This document shows, in pieces, positions 24,789 to 35,822 of a DNA stretch of 64,000 bases. The stretch is from an uncultured Prochlorococcus sp. GTDB taxonomy: Bacteria > Cyanobacteriota > Cyanobacteriia > PCC-6307 > Cyanobiaceae. Both the position numbers and the translations under genes were made by a program. The notes below the pieces were generated by a model. The model ran no database searches and had not been told where the DNA came from. It saw nothing but the letters and a program-made list of their open reading frames with translations. Numbering within the stretch: position 1 is the stretch's first letter; the number at the start of each line of letters is the position of its first letter. The DNA is taken from positions 1 through 64,000 of the forward strand of contig CABZFV010000005.1 of NCBI GenBank assembly GCA_902525075.1, read 5' to 3'.

Positions 24789-25967
24789 ATGAGTCAAGTT
24801 AATTTATCTGATCGGGCACTTTCAATTGAGCCATCTCTTACATTGCAGATAAGTGCTAAAGCAAATCAATTATCTGCAGAAGGAGTAGATATTTGCAATT
24901 TAAGTGCAGGTGAACCTGATTTTGATGCCCCAAAAGAAGTTATAGAGGCTACAAGTAAAGCTATATTTGATGGATTTACAAAGTACGGGCCCGCAGCGGG
25001 GAATTTAGATCTCCGAAAAGCAATTGCAAAAAAACTTCAAATTCAAAACGATTTAAATTATGAATTTGAAAATGTAATGGTCACAAATGGTGCTAAACAA
25101 GCAATATATAATCTTTTCCAAGTATTGTTAAATAATGGAGACGAAGTTATTATTCCTTCTCCATATTGGTTAAGTTATCCCCAGATGGTTAGATTGGCGG
25201 GTGGGAAGCCAATTTTTACAAATTCTTCTGCAGAAGATGGATTCAAAATAAATATAGAAGATTTGAAGTCTAAAATCTCTTCAAAAACTAAATTTATAAT
25301 TATCAATTCTCCTAATAACCCTACTGGAAGAGTTATGTCAAAGGAAGAATTATTACAAATTGCCGATTTAGCTAGAGAAAATCCAAATATCAATATTCTT
25401 TCTGATGAGATTTACGAACTAATCCTTAAAAAAGAATTTAAACACTACAGTTTATCTTCATTAGCAAATGACTTAAAAAATAGAATTTTTATAATAAATG
25501 GGTTTGCGAAAGGATGGGCTATGACTGGCTGGAGGATAGGTTATTTAGTAGGTTCCAAAGATGTAATCAAAGCATCCTCAGCATTACAAAGTCAAAGTAC
25601 AAGTAATGTTTGCTCTTTTGTTCAAAAAGGTGCTTTAGAGGCTTTAAAAATTAATAATGAGTTTTTCTCGATGATAAATAGCCATTATGATCAAAGAAGA
25701 AGAATTCTCTATGAGGGCCTTAATAATATAAATGGGATTTATATTGAAGAACCTAATGGAGCATTTTACGCATTTCCAAAATTACCCAACTCCTCGATTA
25801 CTTCTCTTGATTTCTGCAATAAAGCTCTTCAAGATTACGGATTAGTTGTTGTACCTGGAAAAGCTTTTGGAGCTGATCAATGTATAAGAATATCTTGTGC
25901 AGCTTCAGAAATTAAAATAAAAGATGGACTTCAGAGGGTTGAAAAAGCAATCTCTGAATACTATTAA
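24789..25967 (+). CDS. class I PLP aminotransferase, aspartate type
   Basis: ATG 24789 gives 392 residues (MSQVNLSDRA); a TTG at 24771 would add six. It has the fold-type I pattern: SAGEPDFDAP, NNPTGR, SDEIYEL and the PLP lysine in GFAKGWAMTGWR. The final Arg is in CIRISCAAS. It is close to the subgroup that uses aspartate and prephenate in cyanobacteria. The phn genes start only 12 nt downstream, so they may share a transcript. Confidence 0.9.
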   Translation: MSQVNLSDRALSIEPSLTLQISAKANQLSAEGVDICNLSAGEPDFDAPKEVIEATSKAIFDGFTKYGPAAGNLDLRKAIAKKLQIQNDLNYEFENVMVTNGAKQAIYNLFQVLLNNGDEVIIPSPYWLSYPQMVRLAGGKPIFTNSSAEDGFKINIEDLKSKISSKTKFIIINSPNNPTGRVMSKEELLQIADLARENPNINILSDEIYELILKKEFKHYSLSSLANDLKNRIFIINGFAKGWAMTGWRIGYLVGSKDVIKASSALQSQSTSNVCSFVQKGALEALKINNEFFSMINSHYDQRRRILYEGLNNINGIYIEEPNGAFYAFPKLPNSSITSLDFCNKALQDYGLVVVPGKAFGADQCIRISCAASEIKIKDGLQRVEKAISEYY

Positions 25968-25979
25968 TTTAACTAAGTA

Positions 25980-26873
25980 ATGTTTAATTTAAAGAATTTC
26001 CTTCTAAGTTCATTTCTATTATTTTCTGTTTTTTCATCACCTGTATTTTCAAAGCCCAAAGTTTTAAAAGTTGGAGCAATACCTGATCAAAACCAAGATG
26101 TTTTGGACAAAAGATTTAATTTATTTTCAAAAGAATTATCTAAACAACTTGATGTAGAAGTAAAATATATTCCTGTTATTAATTATGTTGCAGCAGTAGC
26201 TGGATTTAGAACTAAAGATTTAGATTTAGTTTGGTTTGGAGGTTTATCAGGAGTTCAAGCAAGATTACAAACACCTAATTCAATTGTCATAGCTCAAAGA
26301 GATATCGATAAGGAATTTAAAAGTGTTTTTATAGTAAACAAAAATTTAGAACTTGACTCAATTTCAAACATTAAAGGACTTAAAAAACTAAAGAATTTAA
26401 GATTTACTTTTGGCTCTGAAAACTCAACTTCTGGAAGATTAATGCCAGAATATTTTTTAAATCAAGCAGGGGTAGAAATTAAACACTTTAAAGGGGAAAA
26501 AGCAGGTTTTAGTGGGAGTCATGATGCCACCATAGCTTTAGTTAATAGTGGGGCATTTGATGCTGGAGCTTTAAATAAACAGGTTTGGGAAAACAATCTT
26601 AAAAATAATCCCAAAAGAACAAGCAATTTAGAATTATTCTGGATCACACCAGAATATGTTGACTATCATTGGGTAGCTCAAGGTGATCTTGAAAATAGAT
26701 TCGGGGAAGGGTTTACAAAAGAACTTAAATCAGTAATTCTAAATTTAGATATAAAGCAAAAATCACATAAACAGATATTAGATATGTTCAATGCAAAAAG
26801 ATTTATAAAGGTAGAATCAAAACAATATAAAAATATAGAGGAAATCGGGAGGAAATTAAATAAAATTAGATGA
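25980..26873 (+). CDS. phnD: phosphonate/phosphite ABC transporter, substrate-binding protein
   Basis: 297 residues. Signal peptide 1-25 (LLFSVFSSPVFS), then a PhnD-type fold: LKVGAIPDQN, FRTKDLDLVWFGG, FTFGSENSTSGR and FSGSHDATIALV. It acts in the periplasm and delivers a reduced phosphorus compound to the membrane complex. Prochlorococcus PhnD proteins have been shown to bind phosphite or methylphosphonate; which one applies here cannot be read. It overlaps phnC by 4 nt (ATGA). Confidence 0.9.
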   Translation: MFNLKNFLLSSFLLFSVFSSPVFSKPKVLKVGAIPDQNQDVLDKRFNLFSKELSKQLDVEVKYIPVINYVAAVAGFRTKDLDLVWFGGLSGVQARLQTPNSIVIAQRDIDKEFKSVFIVNKNLELDSISNIKGLKKLKNLRFTFGSENSTSGRLMPEYFLNQAGVEIKHFKGEKAGFSGSHDATIALVNSGAFDAGALNKQVWENNLKNNPKRTSNLELFWITPEYVDYHWVAQGDLENRFGEGFTKELKSVILNLDIKQKSHKQILDMFNAKRFIKVESKQYKNIEEIGRKLNKIR

Positions 26874-27610
26874 ATAATACTGTCTTAGAATTAGAAAATA
26901 TATCTTATAAATACAAAAATGATCTGATCCTAAATAAAATAAATTTAAAAATAAATTCTGGGGAAAAAATTGCACTTTTAGGTAAAAGCGGTTCAGGAAA
27001 AACTACACTTATATCAGTACTTAATGGCACTATAAAGCCAACTCAAGGTGAGGTTAAATTATTCAATGAAAGTTTCGAGGGTTTAGATAGAAAGCAGAAA
27101 AGTAAAATAACAACTATATGGCAAGATTTAAGATTAATAGAAGATCTCTCTGCAGAACAAAATGTTAATTGTGGACTACTAGCAGAAAACAATTTTTATT
27201 TCGCTTTTAAAAATTTACTAAATATAAGTTCTTTTAAGAAGGCGCATAAATATATGAAATTATGTAGACTTCATAACTCTATTTACGACAAAAAAATCAG
27301 AAAATTATCTGGGGGGCAAAAACAAAGGGTGGCTATAGCTAGATCATTAATTCAAGAATCAAATATATTACTTGCAGATGAGCCTTTTAATAATCTAGAT
27401 CCCAAATTGATAACAACAATTAAAAACCTTCTGCTAGAAAATATAGATAAAAATAAAACAAAAAAATTCCCAAAGACCGCATTAGTTGCATTACATAGAT
27501 TAGATTTGCTAAACGATTTCGATAAAGTTATTGGAATAAGGGATGGTAAAATTTTTTTCAATATCAAAAGAAATAACTTAAAGAAGATTCATTTAGAGAA
27601 AATATATTAA
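26870..27610 (+). CDS. phnC: phosphonate/phosphite ABC transporter, ATPase
   Basis: 246 residues with Walker A GKSGSGKT at 38-45, Q-loop WQDLRLIED, signature LSGGQKQR and Walker B ILLADEPF. The order and sequence match PhnC. It is translationally coupled to phnD and is followed after 4 nt by phnE. Confidence 0.9.
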   Translation: MNNTVLELENISYKYKNDLILNKINLKINSGEKIALLGKSGSGKTTLISVLNGTIKPTQGEVKLFNESFEGLDRKQKSKITTIWQDLRLIEDLSAEQNVNCGLLAENNFYFAFKNLLNISSFKKAHKYMKLCRLHNSIYDKKIRKLSGGQKQRVAIARSLIQESNILLADEPFNNLDPKLITTIKNLLLENIDKNKTKKFPKTALVALHRLDLLNDFDKVIGIRDGKIFFNIKRNNLKKIHLEKIY

Positions 27611-27614
27611 TTAG

Positions 27615-29117
27615 TTGAACAAATTAAAATTAAACTATACCTCATTATCTTTTCTTCCTATTTTGGTATGCATACCTCTAGGGTATCAATTAATAAACAA
27701 TATTCATTTTGGAGGATTTAAATTATTCCAAGAATTCTTAATTTCTGCATTTAATCCCAAGATCGATAATGAAATTATTATTACCGTAATTAAGCGATTA
27801 AATGAAACTATTTTAATTGGTTTTTTTAGTTGGTTAGTAAGTATTATTTTTGGAGCAATTTTTGGAATAATTTCCTCAAATATTTTTTATAAAATCTTTA
27901 ATATTCCAAATTTTTTCTACCGCATAGTAAGGTTTTTTCTAACAATAATTAGATCCATACACGAAGTGGTTTGGGGAATACTATTAATGCAAATATATGG
28001 AATAAATTTTTCGATAGGAATAATAGCTATATGTATACCTTATATTGCTGTAAATTCAAAAGTTTTTGCTGAACAATTAGAAACTATTGACTACAAAAGT
28101 TTTGAATCTATAAATCAAATAAATGCCCCTAAATTTTCTTCTTTACTAACTTTAATATGGAATCCAATAATAAATACATTTAAAAACTTTGGTTTATATC
28201 GATTAGAGTGTTCAATAAGAAGTACGGTGATTCTAGGACTTTTTGGGATTGGAGGAATAGGTACCAGTATTTTTTTATCTTTCCAAACTTTAAATTTTAG
28301 AGAGTTATGGACTTATTTATGGTCCTTAGCAATTTTGATAATTCTTTCTGGATTAATATTCAAAAAAATAAAATTTAACACTACAAATAAAATCCTATCT
28401 ATTTTTTTTATTTCAGTTTTTTTCATAATAATTTTATTTTCTTTTTCATATTTTCTTTATTTTATTTTTAACAATAATTTTGAAAATTTTAATTCCGTTA
28501 GTTCTCTATTTAAATCAAGCTCAGATTTAGGATTATTTGATTTCTTAAAACTTATATTAGAAACAATAATTTTAAGTCTTTTATCAACAGGAATCGCAAT
28601 TAGTTTACCTCCAGTAGTAATAGGAATTTTTAACAACAACACTTCTAAAATTTTTATAAAAATTTTTGCTTTTTTATTACGTTTAATACCTACCCCTGTA
28701 ATACTTCTAACTCTATTAACTTTTAATAATCCTTCTGTATCTTTAGCAGCTTTTACATTAGGTCTCCACAACGCTGGTATTACTAGCAAATTACTTTTTA
28801 CAAATCTAGATAGCCAAGACAAGAGAAATTATATTGCAATGAAATCTCTAGGAATCTCAAAAAAGACTAGTTGGCTATTAGGTTTATTTTCTCAACAAGC
28901 AAAAAGTTACTTAGCATATTGCGCTTATAGATCTGACATTATTATTAGAGAAACTGCAATTGTTGGGGTTATTGGAAGTGTTGGTCTAGGTTGGCAATTG
29001 CAAGAATCACTAAGTTCCTTCGCATGGCAAGAAGTTACATTAGTTTTGATAGCCTATAGCTCCATCGCAATAGTTGGCGAATTAATAAATGGTAAAATCA
29101 AAAATAGTTTAACTTGA
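27615..29117 (+). CDS. phnE: phosphonate/phosphite ABC transporter, fused double permease
   Basis: 500 residues, TTG start, about twice the length of one PhnE. Two permease halves are visible, each with the cytoplasmic EAA loop region: near LETIDYKSFESINQINA in the first and LFTNLDSQDKRNYIAMKSLG in the second. Many membrane helices lie between. A fused pair would supply both membrane domains of one transporter. It completes the phnDCE operon; no C-P lyase genes are present here. Confidence 0.85.
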   Translation: MNKLKLNYTSLSFLPILVCIPLGYQLINNIHFGGFKLFQEFLISAFNPKIDNEIIITVIKRLNETILIGFFSWLVSIIFGAIFGIISSNIFYKIFNIPNFFYRIVRFFLTIIRSIHEVVWGILLMQIYGINFSIGIIAICIPYIAVNSKVFAEQLETIDYKSFESINQINAPKFSSLLTLIWNPIINTFKNFGLYRLECSIRSTVILGLFGIGGIGTSIFLSFQTLNFRELWTYLWSLAILIILSGLIFKKIKFNTTNKILSIFFISVFFIIILFSFSYFLYFIFNNNFENFNSVSSLFKSSSDLGLFDFLKLILETIILSLLSTGIAISLPPVVIGIFNNNTSKIFIKIFAFLLRLIPTPVILLTLLTFNNPSVSLAAFTLGLHNAGITSKLLFTNLDSQDKRNYIAMKSLGISKKTSWLLGLFSQQAKSYLAYCAYRSDIIIRETAIVGVIGSVGLGWQLQESLSSFAWQEVTLVLIAYSSIAIVGELINGKIKNSLT

Positions 29118-29166
29118 TTTGTAAGAATAATTTGTTAAATCAAGTAATTATTTTTTTCCGGTTATA

Positions 29167-29811
29167 GTGATTAGTTTACCTAAACAGCTAGTTGTAATTG
29201 GAGATAGCTCAGTTTATGGATGGGGAGATAATGAGGGTGGTGGATGGTGTGAGAGGCTTAGAAAAGATTGGTGCAATAACCACAATGGGCCAGTTATTTA
29301 TCAACTTGGGGTTAGGGGAGATGGGATAGAAAAAGTTTCATCTAGATGGGAAAAAGAATGGTCATCTAGAGGAGAAACGAGAAGAAATAAACCTAAAGCA
29401 ATACTACTAAATGTAGGTCTTAACGACACAGCAGCAATTGGTCAGAAAAATGGAAGACATCAATTAGATATAGATGGATTTGAATATGGATTAGAGAGGC
29501 TAATTAATGAAATGAACTCTCAAACAAATGTATTTGTTATTGGTCTTACACCAGTTGACGAAAGCAAAATGCCGTTCGCAGGATGTCTATGGTACTCAAA
29601 TGATTTTTGTAATTCTTATGAAAGGAGAATGGAGGAAGTATGCCTCAATCAGAATGTCCCATTTCTTCCAATTTTTAGAGAAATGTACTCTGATAAAAGG
29701 AGTAAAAATTGGATTACGCATGATGGAATTCATCTAAATTCTGAAGGTCATTTCTGGCTTTTCCAAAGACTTAAAAGCTGGGAGATTCTTACAAAATGGA
29801 AGGAATCCTAG
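29167..29811 (+). CDS. SGNH/GDSL-type hydrolase
   Basis: 214 residues, GTG start. Catalytic Ser in block I VIGDSSVYGWGD, block III LNVGLNDTA and block V HDGIHLNSEGH carry the Ser, Asn and Asp-His set. No signal peptide, so it is cytosolic. The substrate (an ester or acyl group) is unknown. It follows phnE after 49 nt and could be read from the same transcript. Confidence 0.8.
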   Translation: MISLPKQLVVIGDSSVYGWGDNEGGGWCERLRKDWCNNHNGPVIYQLGVRGDGIEKVSSRWEKEWSSRGETRRNKPKAILLNVGLNDTAAIGQKNGRHQLDIDGFEYGLERLINEMNSQTNVFVIGLTPVDESKMPFAGCLWYSNDFCNSYERRMEEVCLNQNVPFLPIFREMYSDKRSKNWITHDGIHLNSEGHFWLFQRLKSWEILTKWKES

Positions 29812-29827
29812 GTCTTTCCAAATATTA

Positions 29828-30571
29828 TTAATTTAAAAAATATGAATATAAAATAAGAGCAAAGATAGCAAAAACAGAAGCAATACTTGTCTGAATAGCA
29901 TTTACCAATTCATTACTTAATTTATATTTGTTTTGAAATTTAGCACCAATAATACTTTCAGAAAGTGTTGCTAAGAATCCAGAAACTACGACAACTATAA
30001 AATGATATTTTGTAGAAATAATTGATAGACAAAGCATTATAAAAGTCATAAATATTGATCCCAAAACACTAGCTAATGTTCCTTCTATACTTATTCCACC
30101 TTCAGTTCCTCTATCCACCTTTTTAAGTGAAGTAATTAAGTATGTGTCTTTACCAAATCTTTTCCCAATTTCGCTACCAAAAGTATCCGCCAACTTTGCA
30201 GCAAAACTTGCAGCAAAACCTACTTTAAACATCACTATGTTGGCAGCATTAAATTTGGTCATAATGGCAAGAAATAATCCTGTAGCTGCAGAGCCCCATA
30301 CATTCTCAGGACCTCTTCTCCCGCCTCTTTTTTCAGCAATTCCTTGTGCTTTTTTAAATTTAAAACCTATTTTGGTAACGAGAGATCCGAATATTAAATA
30401 AATTACAACTGACATCCATCCCTGCCAAGACAAACAACCCCACAAAATTGTTCCTAAAATACCTGCACTTGCCCAACCACTTTTCGTCATCAAAGGAATC
30501 CTGCAAAATATATAAATCAAAATAAAATTAATGCAAAAACCTATAAAAAATTGATTTCTAATTAAATCCAT
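29828..30571 (-). CDS. DUF92 / VTE6-type membrane protein (phytyl-phosphate kinase-like)
   Basis: 247 residues with about six membrane helices and the conserved segment KRGGRRGPENVWGSA, plus LADTFGSEIG and DRGTEGGIS, which define the DUF92 family. The plant member VTE6 phosphorylates phytyl phosphate for tocopherol and chlorophyll recycling; the same activity here is a family-based inference. Overlapping direction with rsmE suggests an operon (rsmE ends 6 nt away). Confidence 0.8.
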   Translation of the reverse strand: MDLIRNQFFIGFCINFILIYIFCRIPLMTKSGWASAGILGTILWGCLSWQGWMSVVIYLIFGSLVTKIGFKFKKAQGIAEKRGGRRGPENVWGSAATGLFLAIMTKFNAANIVMFKVGFAASFAAKLADTFGSEIGKRFGKDTYLITSLKKVDRGTEGGISIEGTLASVLGSIFMTFIMLCLSIISTKYHFIVVVVSGFLATLSESIIGAKFQNKYKLSNELVNAIQTSIASVFAIFALILYSYFLN

Positions 30572-30577
30572 ATTTAT

Positions 30578-31351
30578 CTAATTCTTTAATTTCAAATCAA
30601 TTCTCCACTGATTTAGAATTGATGATGCGTTAATACTAGCCGTTGAAGTTCTCAAGATAGTGTCGGAAAGCTTAACAAAGGTAATATTATTTTTTTTAAA
30701 AAAATCAATTTCTTTAGCGGACCAACCTCCTTCAGGACCAATTACATTCCAAAAAATACCTCCTTTTTTATTTCCAAATTCTTGTTGTTTTCTTAACCAT
30801 TGATTTAAGTCATATAGTGTTTCTTCTCTAGTTATAGAAATTGAAACTCTTTCTTGATTATCTCTACTTTTTAGCCATTCAATAATTTCCATTCCATTTA
30901 AAATAGATGGTTTCCATAATCTCTCACTTTGCTCAACAGCTTCATTGATAATTAAATTCCATCTCAAAAGTTTTCTAGAAAAATTTAAATTTTTGTTTAC
31001 CTGTCTTTCTGAAAATAAAGGCTGTATATAATCAATTCCTATTTCAGTACACATTTTTAAAATATCCTCAAAACCACTTTTTGGTATAACAACAGCTATT
31101 CCTAATAAGTAAATTTCTTGTTCTTGAAATAAGTAAGGTTTTTTTGATTTAATTATTTCTAAGCAATCATTTTTAACTTTTATAGCTTTCCATAATGAAC
31201 CCTCTCCGTTTGCTATAAATATTTTTTTACCATTTTTTATCCTCATTACTTTATTTAAATAATGAGCCTCTTCTTTAGAAAGTTCTAAATTATTGTTCTT
31301 AATATTTTCAATTCTTTCATGGGAAATAATTAATCTTGTTAAGTCTTCCAT
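30578..31351 (-). CDS. rsmE: 16S rRNA m3U1498 methyltransferase
   Basis: 257 residues with a SPOUT-type core: NEAVEQSERLW, IGPEGGWS and the C-terminal knot segment LSDTILRTSTASI. It methylates U1498 of 16S rRNA in the decoding region. Follows the DUF3531 gene after 9 nt on the same strand. Confidence 0.93.
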   Translation of the reverse strand: MEDLTRLIISHERIENIKNNNLELSKEEAHYLNKVMRIKNGKKIFIANGEGSLWKAIKVKNDCLEIIKSKKPYLFQEQEIYLLGIAVVIPKSGFEDILKMCTEIGIDYIQPLFSERQVNKNLNFSRKLLRWNLIINEAVEQSERLWKPSILNGMEIIEWLKSRDNQERVSISITREETLYDLNQWLRKQQEFGNKKGGIFWNVIGPEGGWSAKEIDFFKKNNITFVKLSDTILRTSTASINASSILNQWRIDLKLKN

Positions 31352-31360
31352 CTAAAACAC

Positions 31361-31804
31361 TTAATCTTTGAAAACTAAATCTTCATGTTCTTCAACTGAC
31401 CAATCATTATTTTCACCCCCAATAATTAATTCTTCAATTTTTACATAATTATTTGATATCTCATTCAAAGAATTAATTAATATATCTATTGAAATGGAGT
31501 CTGAAGTTCCAAAATCAACCCAACATCTTCCCCAAAGATTTTGATATTCCATAATTCCTAAATTATGCATTAAGGCTGGAAGAGATGCATTTTTTTGTTC
31601 ATTATCATAGGACATCCAACTTAGATCGGAACCCTCTTCATGAGTTTGCAAATTTTCAGAATTAAATCCACCTAACCTTCCTAAAACGTACCAACTATCA
31701 AAAACACCATCTAAATAATTTTTTTCGTCTTGAGTTGGTGATTCTGAAAACCTGATCCATATCCAACAATTAAAAGGATCAACTTCCCTAAAAATAATAT
31801 TCAT
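31361..31804 (-). CDS. DUF3531 family protein
   Basis: 147 residues, acidic and Trp-rich (CWIWIRFSE, DGVFDSWYVLGRLGGFN, WGRCWVDFGTSD). The pattern matches DUF3531, found in cyanobacteria and plants, with no assigned reaction. It heads an apparent rsmE operon. Confidence 0.75.
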   Translation of the reverse strand: MNIIFREVDPFNCWIWIRFSESPTQDEKNYLDGVFDSWYVLGRLGGFNSENLQTHEEGSDLSWMSYDNEQKNASLPALMHNLGIMEYQNLWGRCWVDFGTSDSISIDILINSLNEISNNYVKIEELIIGGENNDWSVEEHEDLVFKD

Positions 31805-31887
31805 ATTGACTAATATCTTTTTAGATCTAAAGCTATTATAAGTAAGTTATTACTAGATTCAAATTCATACCTATAACTTAATTAATA

Positions 31888-32535
31888 ATGCTTGATTTAA
31901 AAGAAATATCTTATCAACCCCAAACTGGTGAAAGAAAAATAATAGACAATTTAAATTTAAAAGTTCATGAAAATGAAATCATTTTAATTTGCGGCAATAG
32001 TGGTTCTGGGAAAACAACACTACTCGAAATAATAAGCGGATTAACAAATCCGCAAAAGGGAAAAATTACTTGGAAGAATAAAATTTTGTCTTCTAGACAA
32101 AGAAGATGGTTTTGTGGAGTAGTATTCCAATTTCCTGAAAGATACTTTATAGGTACAACCATTGGTAAAGAATTAAAAATAGGCCATAAATCTTTAAGAG
32201 AAAAAAATATAGAAATAGTTTTAAATAAAGTTGGTTTGAAAAAAATTAATCTGACTCAACCACCAGAACAGCTAAGTGGAGGACAACAAAGGCGGTTAGC
32301 TGTAGCAGTTCAACTACTTAGAAACCCCTCAATTCTTTTACTTGATGAACCAACTGCTGGATTAGACTATTCAATGAGAAATGATGTGAAGAATTTAATT
32401 CTTGATTTAAAAAATAAAAATACAATTATTATTGTTACTCATGAACCTGCCTTATTTGAGGGAATTCCTTCTAGGATATTATTCTTGGAAAAAGGGAAAA
32501 TCAAAAATTTTATGAAAGAAAATCATGCAGGATAA
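31888..32535 (+). CDS. ABC transporter ATPase, CbiO-like
   Basis: 215 residues with Walker [10 protein letters not shown] near 38-46, signature [12 protein letters not shown] and Walker [13 protein letters not shown]. Short, with no membrane part. It resembles the cyanobacterial and plastid CbiO-type ATPases of ECF-like systems; the substrate is unknown. Its stop overlaps the start of hslO by 11 nt, so the two are coupled. Confidence 0.8.
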   Translation: MLDLKEISYQPQTGERKIIDNLNLKVHENEIILICGNSGSGKTTLLEIISGLTNPQKGKITWKNKILSSRQRRWFCGVVFQFPERYFIGTTIGKELKIGHKSLREKNIEIVLNKVGLKKINLTQPPEQLSGGQQRRLAVAVQLLRNPSILLLDEPTAGLDYSMRNDVKNLILDLKNKNTIIIVTHEPALFEGIPSRILFLEKGKIKNFMKENHAG

Positions 32536-33433
32536 GATAGTTCGGGCTACTGCAGCCAATGGAGGAATAAGATTAGTTGCGGTCTTAACAACAGAATCTT
32601 CTTTAGAAGCAAAAAAAAGACACGGCCTTTCTTACTTAACCACCTGTATCTTAGGCAGAGCATTTAGTGCTTCACTGCTTTTAGCAAGCTCGATGAAAAT
32701 AATGCATGGGAGAGTCACTTTAAGAGTTAGATCTGACGGACCTTTAAAGGGGTTACTAGTTGATGCGGGTAGAGACGGGAAAGTTAGGGGTTATGTAGGG
32801 AATCCTAATTTAGAATTGGACCTGGTCAAAATAGATAATAATAAATATTCTTTTGATTTCACAAAAGCATTAGGTACAGGATATTTAAATGTAATTAGAG
32901 ATAGTGGATTTGGAGAACCTTTTACAAGCACTGTTGAATTAGTAAATGGGAATATTGCTGAAGACTTAGCTTCATATTTATATCATTCAGAGCAAACTCC
33001 CTCTGCTGTATTTATTGGAGAAAAAATTCAAAATAAAAGTGTTATTTGTAGTGGTGGCTTATTAGCTCAAGTTTTACCTAAAAAAGATACTGACCCTCTG
33101 CTAGTCTCTCTACTTGAAGAAAGATGTAAAGAAATTAATTCTTTCAGCGAAGATTTATTTAATTCAAAAGATAATCTTCTTGAGTTAATTAGAAATATAT
33201 TTCCCGATATTGACGATAAATCAATCTCTGAAAAAGCTCGTTCTCAAGAAGTGAGTTTTAAATGCAAGTGTTCCAAACAAAGAAGTTTAAATGCGATGAA
33301 AATGCTTGATAAGAGCGAGTTAGAGGACATCCTCAAGAAAGACGGCAAAGCAGAGTTGGTTTGTGAATTTTGTAAAAATAAATATCTTATAAATTATGAG
33401 GAAATTAAATCTATGATAGAAAATCAATCATAA
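32525..33433 (+). CDS. hslO: Hsp33 redox-regulated chaperone
   Basis: 302 residues. The chaperone core has [18 protein letters not shown], and the C-terminus has the redox switch with CKC followed about 27 residues later by CEFC, both of which bind zinc. Oxidative stress releases zinc and activates holdase function. Overlaps the CPP1-like gene by 6 nt at the 3' end. Confidence 0.95.
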   Translation: MQDKIVRATAANGGIRLVAVLTTESSLEAKKRHGLSYLTTCILGRAFSASLLLASSMKIMHGRVTLRVRSDGPLKGLLVDAGRDGKVRGYVGNPNLELDLVKIDNNKYSFDFTKALGTGYLNVIRDSGFGEPFTSTVELVNGNIAEDLASYLYHSEQTPSAVFIGEKIQNKSVICSGGLLAQVLPKKDTDPLLVSLLEERCKEINSFSEDLFNSKDNLLELIRNIFPDIDDKSISEKARSQEVSFKCKCSKQRSLNAMKMLDKSELEDILKKDGKAELVCEFCKNKYLINYEEIKSMIENQS

Positions 33434-34102
33434 AAAAATTACGCCTAGCCATAAAATAACCATGGCCGGAATACTTTGAATTTTTTGTATTGATAAAGAG
33501 TTGTTTGATACTTCCTGAATGAAAGAATTATTTTCAAGCAATCCACCAAATATTAATCCTATCGAGAGAAAGGTAACACTCCAACCCAGAGAACCTATAA
33601 ATCTTTTCCCTGATTTAATTTGAGTATAGGTAAGTATTAATGTTGAGATAGAGAGTAAAAGTCTATTATTAGAGTCTGGACTGATAAATAACAAAATTAA
33701 AAATAATAGCCCAACAGATATTTTTATTGAAAGATTATCAAATGAGGGTGTAGTTATTTTTGGCAGACTATACTGACTTGAATTGTTAGAGTTATTATTT
33801 AAATTTTTTATCTTAGAAAGAAGTGGGAAGTTATTATTGGTAAATTGATTAATTTGTTTTTCTTTTTTTGAGGCACTCACAGCTTCATAGCTTACATTTC
33901 CTGATTGCCTGGCTTTCAAACTACCCATGAGTAATTGATCAAAGGAAGATTCTATTTTCGCTTTTAAAATTAAGTCTTCACCGGCCTCTTTAACTTTAAT
34001 ATCTCTAGCCTTCTGAATATCCTCAAAAGCAGCACCTTCTTTTACACCTAAAATTTCATAAGGTGATTTTTCGTTATTATTTTTATTACTGTTTGAATCC
34101 AA
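33428..34102 (-). CDS. CPP1-like J-domain-related membrane protein (DUF3353)
   Basis: 224 residues. The N-terminal J-like domain [22 protein letters not shown] lacks the HPD motif. A Ser/Asn-rich linker and three to four hydrophobic segments follow from about 128. Plant homologues (CPP1/CDF1) stabilise protochlorophyllide oxidoreductase. The role here is assumed from family. Confidence 0.8.
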   Translation of the reverse strand: MDSNSNKNNNEKSPYEILGVKEGAAFEDIQKARDIKVKEAGEDLILKAKIESSFDQLLMGSLKARQSGNVSYEAVSASKKEKQINQFTNNNFPLLSKIKNLNNNSNNSSQYSLPKITTPSFDNLSIKISVGLLFLILLFISPDSNNRLLLSISTLILTYTQIKSGKRFIGSLGWSVTFLSIGLIFGGLLENNSFIQEVSNNSLSIQKIQSIPAMVILWLGVIFL

Positions 34103-34153
34103 AATTTTTTACCAATACTAACAGATTAACTAATTTTATAATCCATTAAGACT

Positions 34154-35791
34154 TTATAAAACAATTGGTTCGACTCCACTAACAACGGGCGCAACTTTGT
34201 TTAAATTTAATTGATTATTGTCTTCAACAAACTGATTTAGATTCCACTCATTTTTGAAAAGAATAACTGGCCTATTCCAACAATCTTTAACTATTTTACA
34301 GTTGAATATTCTGCCTAGTTTTTCAATGGCTGGCCATCCATCAGAAATCCATCTAGCCAATTGATATGGCATTGCTTCAAGATTTGCCTCTACACCATAT
34401 TCACTTTTTAATCTGTGAGTTACTACCTCCAGCTGCAATTGACCAACGGCTGCGAGTATAGGGTCTCTTTTACTATCATCAAAGTCATAAAGAATCTGAA
34501 CAGCTCCTTCTTCTCGAAGTTCATTAACACCCTTTCTAAAGTTTTTAAATGCTGAGGGATTTGGATTTCTTAACCAGCTGAATATTTCAGGACTAAAGGA
34601 TGGTATGCCCTCATATTCCAGATATGCGCCCGTATAAAGAGTATCTCCAATAGAAAACATCCCTGGATTATTTAAACCAATAACATCTCCAGGATAGGCA
34701 TCATCAACTACTTCTCTATCTTGCCCAAATATTTTTTGTGGTCTTGATAATCTAATTGTTTTCCCAGTTCTGGAATGTTTAACTGACATATCCTTCTCAA
34801 ATTTGCCACTACAAACTCTTATAAAAGCAACCCTATCTCTGTGCTTTGGATCCATATTTGCCTGAAGCTTAAAAACAAACCCACTAAATTCATCGCTTGC
34901 AGGTTCAATATCCCCTTTATTACTATTTCTTGAAGTTGGTTTTTGTGCCATTTTTAAAAAACTATCTAAAAATGGCCTTACGCCAAAATTAGTCATGGCA
35001 GATCCAAAGAAAACAGGGGTTAAAGAGCCATTAAAAACTTTTTCTTTTTCAAATTTAGATCCTGCCTCATCAAGAACCTCCAATTCTTCAAGTGAGTTTT
35101 CAAGTAAATCTCTCTCTACATATTTTGATAGCTCTTTATCTTCAAGACTTAATCTTTTCTCATTCGATTGTTTCCCTCTCACTGCTTTATCAAATAAAAT
35201 CACCTCTCTCGAAAATCTATCAATAACCCCTCTAAATTCCTCGCCACTCCCAATTGGCCAGTTTATAGGTAGGGTATTTAATCCAAGTTCTGATTCAATT
35301 TCATCAAGTAAAGAAAATGGCTCTCTTCCTGGTCTATCCATTTTATTTATGAAAGTAAATATTGGTATTTTTCGCATCTTGCAAACTTCAAACAATTTTC
35401 TTGTTTGAGGTTCTAGTCCTTTAGCAGCATCTTCCAACATAACTGCATTATCAGCAGCAGCTAATGTTCTATAAGTATCTTCGGAGAAATCTTGGTGTCC
35501 TGGTGTATCTAATAGATTAATTACAGATCTTTCATATACAAATTGCAATACAGTTGATGTAATAGAAATACCTCTTTGTTTCTCAAGTTCCATCCAGTCT
35601 GAGGTAGCTTTTCTCTGATTACCCCTAGCTTTTACTGCTCCTGCCTGTTGAATGGCACCTCCATACAAAAGAAGCTTCTCGGTAAGAGTCGTTTTCCCAG
35701 CATCTGGATGTGAAATAATAGCAAAATTTCTTCTTTTATTTACCGCATCCAGTATTTCTTTATTATTTAAAATTTTAGTACCTATGCTCAT
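34154..35791 (-). CDS. prfC: peptide chain release factor 3
   Basis: 545 residues. GTPase motifs are [19 protein letters not shown] and FINKMDRPG, with RF3-specific RGISITS and a long C-terminal domain ending VSGVEPIVL. It recycles RF1/RF2 after termination. Complete and typical in length. Confidence 0.95.
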   Translation of the reverse strand: MSIGTKILNNKEILDAVNKRRNFAIISHPDAGKTTLTEKLLLYGGAIQQAGAVKARGNQRKATSDWMELEKQRGISITSTVLQFVYERSVINLLDTPGHQDFSEDTYRTLAAADNAVMLEDAAKGLEPQTRKLFEVCKMRKIPIFTFINKMDRPGREPFSLLDEIESELGLNTLPINWPIGSGEEFRGVIDRFSREVILFDKAVRGKQSNEKRLSLEDKELSKYVERDLLENSLEELEVLDEAGSKFEKEKVFNGSLTPVFFGSAMTNFGVRPFLDSFLKMAQKPTSRNSNKGDIEPASDEFSGFVFKLQANMDPKHRDRVAFIRVCSGKFEKDMSVKHSRTGKTIRLSRPQKIFGQDREVVDDAYPGDVIGLNNPGMFSIGDTLYTGAYLEYEGIPSFSPEIFSWLRNPNPSAFKNFRKGVNELREEGAVQILYDFDDSKRDPILAAVGQLQLEVVTHRLKSEYGVEANLEAMPYQLARWISDGWPAIEKLGRIFNCKIVKDCWNRPVILFKNEWNLNQFVEDNNQLNLNKVAPVVSGVEPIVL

Positions 35792-35822
35792 TTATATAAT
35801 ATAAGGGCCTTTCACTTAGTTC

